From positions 1 to 5,470 of the forward strand of contig JAPYPK010000095.1 in assembly GCA_029937655.1 (NCBI GenBank): DNA of 5,470 nucleotides, given 5' to 3'. This document shows, one piece after another, positions 1 through 4,286 of the stretch. The notes below the pieces were generated by a model, which was not told the DNA's origin, did no database searches, and saw nothing but the letters and a program-made list of their open reading frames with translations. The translations under genes were made by a program, and so were the position numbers. Source of the stretch: Nitrospinaceae bacterium (GTDB lineage Bacteria; Nitrospinota; Nitrospinia; Nitrospinales; VA-1). Positions within the stretch are counted from its first letter, which is position 1. Each line of letters starts with the position of its first letter.

Positions 1-1
1 G

Positions 2-412
2 GAACTAAAAGAGCCAGATTTGATTAAATCTATCATAGATACAACTAAACCAAAATCTGATAAAGAATTACCAAGGGCTCAAAATAGTGTTAGTAACATA
101 AATAAAAGTCGGGGGAGTCGACCCACTGCAAGAAAAAGATATACTCGTCGCGACTCTAATAGTCAAAGGTTAGATAGGAAAAGAATGCCGAGAAAAACTG
201 GTAATTCGAACGAGGGTGGAAGTGATTTAGTGGTCCAACATGATGCATCTGATATGACTCCCAAAGAAACTGTACCAGTTTCTCCACCCGCGCCATTGAC
301 TATAGCCCCAAGCCCTGACAAAGGAAGTGAAAATTTGATTGAGCGTATAACAGGTTTTTTTGGAAAAACTTCAAAAGATGTAGATTCACCTTCATCGGGG
401 GCTGACTCTTAA
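2..412 (+). CDS. C-terminal tail of an unidentified protein (5' end outside window)
   Basis: The frame is open to the left edge. The codons before the first possible start (a TTG at 20) read Glu-Leu-Lys-Glu-Pro-Asp without a stop, so this is most likely the 3' end of a longer gene. It ends at a TAA at 410-412. The visible ~136 residues are low in hydrophobics. A Ser/Asn/Arg/Lys-rich basic stretch (about codons 28-67, with motifs such as ARKRYTRRD and RKRMPRK) is followed by a Pro/Ser/Thr-rich linker and a short amphipathic segment, LIERITGFFGK, near the end. No catalytic motif is visible. Basic disordered tails of this kind are common at the end of RNA-binding enzymes such as DEAD-box helicases or poly(A) polymerases, but that is only a compositional analogy. 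It converges with the minus-strand FGE-domain gene, with 7 bases between the two stop codons. Confidence 0.65.
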   Translation, partial: ELKEPDLIKSIIDTTKPKSDKELPRAQNSVSNINKSRGSRPTARKRYTRRDSNSQRLDRKRMPRKTGNSNEGGSDLVVQHDASDMTPKETVPVSPPAPLTIAPSPDKGSENLIERITGFFGKTSKDVDSPSSGADS

Positions 413-423
413 GGAAAACTTAA
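409..423. other. Small inverted repeat spanning two convergent stop codons
   Basis: TTAAG (409-413) and CTTAA (419-423) are a perfect 5-base inverted repeat around a GAAAA loop. Each arm contains the stop codon of one of the two converging genes (TAA at 410-412 on plus; TTA at 420-422, which reads TAA on minus). The stem has only one G-C pair and no T-tract follows, so it is too weak to call a bidirectional terminator. No better terminator is visible between the genes. Confidence 0.25.
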
Positions 424-1148
424 ATTGATTTAGCACAACGAAATCCTGTGTCCCAGAAGCGCTCTTGAGGTGGTGCGAAGTTACGATAAGGCAGAATTGC
501 AAATTCTTTCATTAGGCCGTGCTTCATTTTATGAAAGGAACCGCCTCTGATGACCTTGACTTTTTCTCCATGTAGTATGTCTTTATAATTAGAATTATTG
601 TAGGGACTGTACCAGTTGGCTGTCCACTCTGAAACATTTCCATTCAAATCACTCACCCCGTAAATACTAGTATCGCCAGACATACTACCAATTGAACGAA
701 CTTGATTTCCAAAATTTGCATTTTCTTGGCTAAATTGATCTCCCCACACAAACAACCTTTCATCAGGTCCTCGAGCAGCTTTTTCCCATTCAACTTCTGT
801 TGGAAGTCGCTTTCCTTGAGAAAGGCAATAAGCATCTGCTTCATACCAGTTCACTCCACGAATGGGCTCACTGATATTCACCGTCTCATATTTAAACTTC
901 GGTTTGAATCTATGAAAAGATTCAAAAGTAACTTCAGATTGATCAATGAAAAATGGTTTGAGGTAAACTTTTTGAGCAGGTTGGGCATTTAGCGATAAAG
1001 TAGCATCCGACATGAACTGAATTATTTTATTATTAGGGTTAACTCCTAAAGTGAACTCGCCCTTGGGTATCATTATCATCCCTGGTGGATTACCCGAGCA
1101 TGAGATGAAAAATATTAAAGATAAAACAATCTGATGAAATTTATTCAA
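420..1148 (-). CDS. FGE-sulfatase (SUMF1)-domain lipoprotein, catalytic cysteines absent
   Basis: This 242-residue exported protein has a short signal peptide and a lipobox ending FIS-Cys17. Ser follows at +2, a residue that in E. coli permits outer-membrane sorting. The rest is one complete FGE-sulfatase domain: MIMIPKGEF (24-32), FFIDQSEVT (66-74), GVNWYEADAYC (98-108), KRLPTEVEWEKAARG (113-127), VWGD (134-137), YGVSDLNGNVSEW (163-175), IRGGSF (200-205) and the terminal GFRCA (235-239). True formylglycine-generating enzymes carry a redox Cys pair in the C-terminal part. Here the only cysteines are 17, 108 and 238, so sulfatase activation is unlikely. The family also includes EgtB- and PvdO-type proteins and many non-enzymatic envelope proteins. 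The start is TTG at 1148, because a stop lies immediately upstream in frame. It is preceded by AAGGA at good spacing, and the TTG overlaps the TGA of the HmuY-like gene, so the two are probably translationally coupled. Domain call firm; function unknown. Confidence 0.9.
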   Translation of the reverse strand: MNKFHQIVLSLIFFISCSGNPPGMIMIPKGEFTLGVNPNNKIIQFMSDATLSLNAQPAQKVYLKPFFIDQSEVTFESFHRFKPKFKYETVNISEPIRGVNWYEADAYCLSQGKRLPTEVEWEKAARGPDERLFVWGDQFSQENANFGNQVRSIGSMSGDTSIYGVSDLNGNVSEWTANWYSPYNNSNYKDILHGEKVKVIRGGSFHKMKHGLMKEFAILPYRNFAPPQERFWDTGFRCAKSI

Positions 1149-1864
1149 TTATTCTTTTCCTTGGAGGGCGTAGTTGAGGATGTTAGGACGTTAGCTGTAA
1201 TTGGAAAATTTTCATTGTCGTCAGTATGTATATATTCAATTGAATAACATGCTGCTTCTTGGCGGCTGCACATTGCTGATTTACATTCAGACTCATTGCG
1301 GTAGCAATAGTAATTAAGGATTCTCATTTTCAGGTGTCCCCCATCAGCCATCTGCGCTACATACACATTTTTTTGGGATTCTATATTATGGGTTCTGGTG
1401 CGATAAAGATACCAATCTGAAATTGCTTTATTGAGAATTTTTCCATAAGACTTTGCGTCTTGAGTGTATCCATCGCTAGGTATGTTGGTTATTGAATCGA
1501 AGTCAATAGGGCCTAAGTTTTTAAGTGATACCCTTCCTTCAGGGTTTGTCACGCCACCATTAGTGACTATTTTAGTTCTTTGGAATCCTATATCCCATGG
1601 GAAATGGTTTATTTTATCTTTATCATTTTCAAGGTCTTTCACTTGATATGTTTTCATAGTAGAAAAATCAACAAGAGTCCATTTTTTTCGAGATGTTGCA
1701 TCTACTTTAATTATTGGATTGTGGGACGTTATAGACTTCATCTTGGGTGGTGGTAGGGGAAGTGATTCAAAATCTTCGATATTATCGGCCATATAATTGA
1801 TTGTAATAAGAAAAAGAGTCGATCCAGCAATAAGGCCACCCATTATATTTAAAGTGTTATTCAT
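1145..1864 (-). CDS. HmuY-like membrane-anchored or exported protein
   Basis: This 239-residue protein starts with one hydrophobic segment (about 5-24), either a signal peptide or an N-terminal anchor. A Pro-rich linker (35-41) follows, then a beta-rich domain resembling the HmuY family. The resemblance rests on WTLVDFSTMK (62-71), the signature-like FPWDIGFQRTKIVTNGG (88-104) and a C-terminal part with WYLYRTRT (151-158), a spaced DGGHLKMRILNYY (174-186) and a closing strand YSIEYIH (207-213). HmuY of Porphyromonas gingivalis is a heme-binding lipoprotein working with a TonB-dependent receptor. No receptor lies in this window and the heme-ligand histidines cannot be assigned by eye; H159 and H177 are candidates. 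Four cysteines (187, 194, 199, 206) in a CX6CX4CX6C pattern interrupt the last strands and could form disulfides or bind a metal. ATG at 1864 has no clear Shine-Dalgarno. The TGA stop overlaps the next gene's TTG start, indicating a two-gene operon. Family call moderately sure; heme binding is inference. Confidence 0.72.
   Translation of the reverse strand: MNNTLNIMGGLIAGSTLFLITINYMADNIEDFESLPLPPPKMKSITSHNPIIKVDATSRKKWTLVDFSTMKTYQVKDLENDKDKINHFPWDIGFQRTKIVTNGGVTNPEGRVSLKNLGPIDFDSITNIPSDGYTQDAKSYGKILNKAISDWYLYRTRTHNIESQKNVYVAQMADGGHLKMRILNYYCYRNESECKSAMCSRQEAACYSIEYIHTDDNENFPITANVLTSSTTPSKEKNN
1158..1162 (-). promoter_or_regulatory. Shine-Dalgarno supporting the TTG start of the FGE-domain gene
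   Basis: On the minus strand AAGGA lies 9 bases before the TTG codon at 1148. It sits inside the 3' end of the upstream coding sequence. It is the clearest ribosome-binding motif in the window and supports the TTG start. The next in-frame Met (residue 24) would remove the signal peptide and lipobox. Confidence 0.6.
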
Positions 1865-1890
1865 TGGTGAGATTTTGATGATATTGATTT

Positions 1891-1915
1891 GGTCAAAGAC
1901 CTATTAGGACAAAGA
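1891..1915. repeat. Direct repeat with overlapping palindromes upstream of the HmuY-like gene
   Basis: GGTCAAAGA (1891-1899) recurs as GGACAAAGA (1907-1915), 8 of 9 bases identical with starts 16 bases apart. Small palindromes overlap it: TTTG-N2-CAAA (1888-1897), GGTC-AAA-GACC (1891-1901) and CCTA-T-TAGG (1900-1908). The cluster lies 27-51 bases upstream of the ATG at 1864, inside the probable 5' leader of the minus-strand operon. It could be an operator or a leader RNA element. No known regulator matches, and chance is possible in so short a stretch. Confidence 0.35.
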
Positions 1916-1960
1916 TGTTATGGAGAAAAAATAAAGCTAAGGTTTTAATTATTTTTATTT

Positions 1961-1966
1961 TATAAT
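1961..1966 (+). promoter_or_regulatory. Candidate -10 box for the 207-residue orphan gene
   Basis: A perfect TATAAT lies 47 bases before the ATG at 2014. No convincing -35 is present 16-18 bases upstream. In such AT-rich DNA a TATAAT can occur by chance. It overlaps the divergent -10 candidate on the other strand, so RNA polymerase could serve only one direction at a time. Confidence 0.3.
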
Positions 1967-1970
1967 AGCA
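1962..1970 (-). promoter_or_regulatory. Candidate extended -10 box for the HmuY-like/FGE operon
   Basis: Read on the minus strand this is TGC-TATTAT, an extended -10 (TGnTATNAT) matching 5 of 6 hexamer bases. The hexamer 17 bases upstream, TAAAAA, is a poor -35, which an extended -10 can tolerate. Transcription would begin near 1955, leaving a leader of roughly 90 bases that contains the direct repeat. A Fur-core-like palindrome (1970-1979) abuts this box. Confidence 0.3.
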
Positions 1971-2013
1971 TAATCATTACGTTGTTTTTACTGAGTTTTT
2001 ATAAGTTAAAACT

Positions 2014-2637
2014 ATGGCAAACAAACAGTTTGAATTTAAAAAAGCTCAAATAGAGCGATTTGTTAAAGCTGAATACGAAAAAAAATTCCGTAAAAATGCT
2101 CGTATTTCTCTAAGGAAACGGCAAAAGTTTATGGGTGATATGAGTCGAAAAGTAAGCAAAAAATTTGGGAAGGATGTTTTATGCCTGATTGATTTTGCAA
2201 AAGGAGGTTTTTTTTCTTTAATTTCGCCCTCTCACACAGAATCAACAAATTTGGGCCGTTTATTTGATTCGTTTGTTCATACACAAATTGCTTATACATC
2301 ACATTGCTTAGAGCGTTTTAGTGTACGTGCTGATAGTAATGAGAATTGCATTATTAAGATGGATTCTTATATGGGTGAGGCTCTGTTAACGTATGGTGAA
2401 AACATAGGTCATTTGACTTGCCCCTCAGGGGTTTTTGCTTATGAAGTTATGGATGGGCGAATGATCATAAAAACTTATATCAATTTCAACCTCTTGTCAG
2501 AAAAGCAAATTAATAAATTCTATGGGTCCGGAACGGCGACAGTATTGCCTAGAGAATGTATAACTGATGACCATAGTCAATCTGACTTCAAACTTATTGA
2601 TGAATATGAAGAATCACCAGATAAACCACATATTTAA
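2014..2637 (+). CDS. Uncharacterised 207-residue protein with a basic N-terminus
   Basis: I do not recognise this protein. It has no signal peptide or membrane segment and should be cytoplasmic. The first 54 residues are probably helical and strongly basic (19 Lys/Arg against 6 Asp/Glu), as in a nucleic-acid- or ribosome-binding extension. The rest looks like a compact alpha/beta domain, with hydrophobic strands near 55-70, an HCLERFSVR motif at 97-105, and strands around 114-162 ending in MIIKTYINFNLL. The tail (185-203) is acidic. The H-x2-ER-x3-R pattern faintly recalls small toxin or nuclease-like families (DUF4258 type), but this is too weak to name. ATG at 2014 is the earliest possible start because an in-frame TAA lies at 2002-2004; no Shine-Dalgarno precedes it. 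ftsE follows 80 bases downstream on the same strand, so co-transcription is possible but not shown. It is not an obvious division gene. Confidence 0.8.
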   Translation: MANKQFEFKKAQIERFVKAEYEKKFRKNARISLRKRQKFMGDMSRKVSKKFGKDVLCLIDFAKGGFFSLISPSHTESTNLGRLFDSFVHTQIAYTSHCLERFSVRADSNENCIIKMDSYMGEALLTYGENIGHLTCPSGVFAYEVMDGRMIIKTYINFNLLSEKQINKFYGSGTATVLPRECITDDHSQSDFKLIDEYEESPDKPHI

Positions 2638-2642
2638 TCAGC

Positions 2643-2681
2643 ATTAGTTACTACTTTTATTCGTTGCTGCACACAACTAAT
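2643..2681. repeat. 7-base inverted repeat between the orphan gene and ftsE
   Basis: ATTAGTT (2643-2649) and AACTAAT (2675-2681) are perfect inverted copies separated by 25 bases. A competing GTTG/CAAC pair (2663-2666, 2674-2677) lies partly inside. There is no T-tract, so it is not an intrinsic terminator. It could be an operator for ftsEX or chance in AT-rich DNA. The rest of this 80-base gap shows no strong promoter, and no Shine-Dalgarno precedes ftsE. Confidence 0.25.
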
Positions 2682-2717
2682 TATCCCTGTTAAATAAACC
2701 TTTGAACTTATATAAAA

Positions 2718-3374
2718 ATGATTAAGGTTTTTAATCTATATAAATCCTATGGGGGGATTGCTCCTGTGTTATCGGATATTTCGTTTGACATTCAAGATGG
2801 TGAATTTGTTTTTTTAACTGGTCAGAGCGGTGCAGGAAAAACCACTCTATTTAAAGTTCTTTTTGGGTGGGAAAAGTTTGACCGCGGGCAGATTTTAGTT
2901 GGAGGGATAAATGTTGGAAAATTGAATGAAAAGAATTTGTACCAGTTGCGGCGTAAAGTAGGATTTGTTTTTCAGGACTATAAGCTTCTTATGAAAAAAA
3001 CTGTATTTGAAAATGTGGCTTTTGCTCAACAAATTGTAGGCGCCAACATGAAAACTGTTAGAGCAAAAACGTGGAATGCGCTCAAAAATGTAGGCCTAGT
3101 GAAAAAAAAAGACTCTTACCCCTCTCAATTGTCAGGGGGAGAGCAACAGCGAGTTTCAATCGCTAGAGCTATAGTGAATGACCCAGAGCTTATTCTTGCA
3201 GATGAACCGACTGGGAACCTTGACTCTGAAATATCTAAAGAAATTTTTGCGTTATTTGAAAAAATAAATCAACAGGGAAAAACCATAATTATTGCGACTC
3301 ATAGTGCTGAAATATTACGTAAAAAGGAGCGCCGGCATTTACTTCTTAAGCGTGGAAAGTTGCTTCAGTCCTAA
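2718..3374 (+). CDS. ftsE: Cell-division ABC transporter ATP-binding protein FtsE
   Basis: FtsE is the cytoplasmic ATPase of the FtsEX divisome complex, which couples ATP hydrolysis to periplasmic cell-wall hydrolase activation. All ABC motifs are present and intact: Walker A GQSGAGKT (35-42), Q-loop FVFQD (84-88), signature LSGGEQQR (138-145), Walker B LILADEPT (158-165) with catalytic Glu163, D-loop GNLD (166-169) and switch His195. The length, 218 residues, is typical of FtsE (about 220), and the N-terminal MIKVFNLYKSYGG matches the family start, so ATG at 2718 is sound although no Shine-Dalgarno is visible. ftsX begins 3 bases after the stop. A run of nine A (3102-3110) encodes Lys129-131. 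The LolD and MacB ATPases are close relatives, but adjacency to a four-helix FtsX settles the identity. Confidence 0.96.
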   Translation: MIKVFNLYKSYGGIAPVLSDISFDIQDGEFVFLTGQSGAGKTTLFKVLFGWEKFDRGQILVGGINVGKLNEKNLYQLRRKVGFVFQDYKLLMKKTVFENVAFAQQIVGANMKTVRAKTWNALKNVGLVKKKDSYPSQLSGGEQQRVSIARAIVNDPELILADEPTGNLDSEISKEIFALFEKINQQGKTIIIATHSAEILRKKERRHLLLKRGKLLQS

Positions 3375-3377
3375 AAA

Positions 3378-4286
3378 ATGAATTTATTCTCCTTTGACTT
3401 CATAAAAACAACATTTTCAAATATCAAATCCAATAAGCAATTATTTTCATTATCTGTTGCTACCAATTTTATTGCATTTACCGTTCTCGGAATATTTTTT
3501 CTTCTGTTTGTTAATCTCGATATTCTTTTTTCTTCTTGGGATAAACATATTCAGTTAATTGTGTACTTGGATGATAAAATTTCTAACCCTAATAAAAAGA
3601 AAATAGAATTATTATTTAATTCAAATGATAAAATTGATTCTATCTTTTTTGTTTCCCGTGACCAAGCATGGGAAAGTTTTCGAGGTAAATTCTCTTCAAA
3701 GTCGAATTTTGTCACTTCTTTAAACTTCAATCCCTTGCCAGATTCTTATACTCTTCGGTTTGCAAGTGGCCCTGATCGGTTAAAAAATATTAGGGATTTT
3801 TCAGAAAAAATAAAGAATGAGAACGGTGTAGAGTCAGTAGAATATGGTGAGAAATGGATTTCTCGGTTTGAGCAGTTTATGATCTTTCTTAGAGGGTTTA
3901 TTCTGGTTTTTGGCGTTGTGTTATTTTCTGGAATGATTTTGATAATCTCTAACACTATTAAATTGTCGATCTATTCACGAAAAGATGAAATTGATTTAAT
4001 GACATTGTTGGGTGCGACTCATCAGTATATAAAAGTTCCTTTATTACTTGAAGGAATATTGCAAGGAGTTTCGGGTTCTCTGTTAGCTTTAGTCAGTGTT
4101 AAGTTAATTCATTTATATATCGTTTTTTGGTTTCAAGGATCTCTTGAATCTGTATTTCGTGGACTTGAGTTCCAGTATTTAACAAAACCTATTATATTCT
4201 CTGTCATCAGCACAGGAATCATTGTTGGTGTCTTGGGGAGTTCAATATCTGCTAACCAATTTCTTCACAGGCATAATTCAGAATGA
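3378..4286 (+). CDS. ftsX: Cell-division protein FtsX (permease-like subunit)
   Basis: FtsX is the inner-membrane partner of FtsE and passes its conformational change to periplasmic hydrolase regulators. The 302-residue sequence has the standard topology: a cytoplasmic N-terminus, TM1 at about 24-47, a large periplasmic loop (about 48-165), TM2 at 168-192, then TM3 at 221-248 and TM4 at 270-293. The loop has the family pattern: a strand QLIVYLDD (59-66), FVSRDQAWESF (91-101), NPLPDSYTLRF (118-128) and VESVEYGEKWISRF (151-164). The FtsX-like permease core follows with SNTIKLSIYSRKDEIDLMTLLGA (191-213), read as ISNTIKLSIYSRKDEI then the LMTLLGA turn. In E. coli this loop binds EnvC. The gene overlaps the following envC-like gene by ATGA, so subunit and activator are likely made together. 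ATG at 3378 is 3 bases after the ftsE stop, with no clear Shine-Dalgarno. Nothing is truncated or missing. Confidence 0.95.
   Translation: MNLFSFDFIKTTFSNIKSNKQLFSLSVATNFIAFTVLGIFFLLFVNLDILFSSWDKHIQLIVYLDDKISNPNKKKIELLFNSNDKIDSIFFVSRDQAWESFRGKFSSKSNFVTSLNFNPLPDSYTLRFASGPDRLKNIRDFSEKIKNENGVESVEYGEKWISRFEQFMIFLRGFILVFGVVLFSGMILIISNTIKLSIYSRKDEIDLMTLLGATHQYIKVPLLLEGILQGVSGSLLALVSVKLIHLYIVFWFQGSLESVFRGLEFQYLTKPIIFSVISTGIIVGVLGSSISANQFLHRHNSE

Noticed and set aside
20..412. A complete small gene starting at TTG 20
   Set aside because: The frame stays open to the window edge and no ribosome site precedes the TTG; a truncated longer gene is more likely.
702..992. A 96-codon open frame on the plus strand opposite the FGE-domain gene
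   Set aside because: It is antisense to a strongly conserved domain, has no family features and no ribosome site; a frame shadow.
420..1148. True formylglycine-generating enzyme (sulfatase activator)
   Set aside because: The active-site cysteine pair is absent and no sulfatase gene is nearby.
1884..1896. FNR/CRP-type operator TTGA-N5-TCAA
   Set aside because: FNR sites have six bases between the TTGA and TCAA half-sites; here there are five, so the match is not canonical.
2643..2681. Rho-independent terminator after the orphan gene
   Set aside because: The stem is AT-rich with a 25-base loop and no T-run follows.
2688..2696. Extended -10 promoter (TGT-TAAATA) for ftsE
   Set aside because: Only three hexamer bases match TATAAT and no -35 lies at proper spacing.
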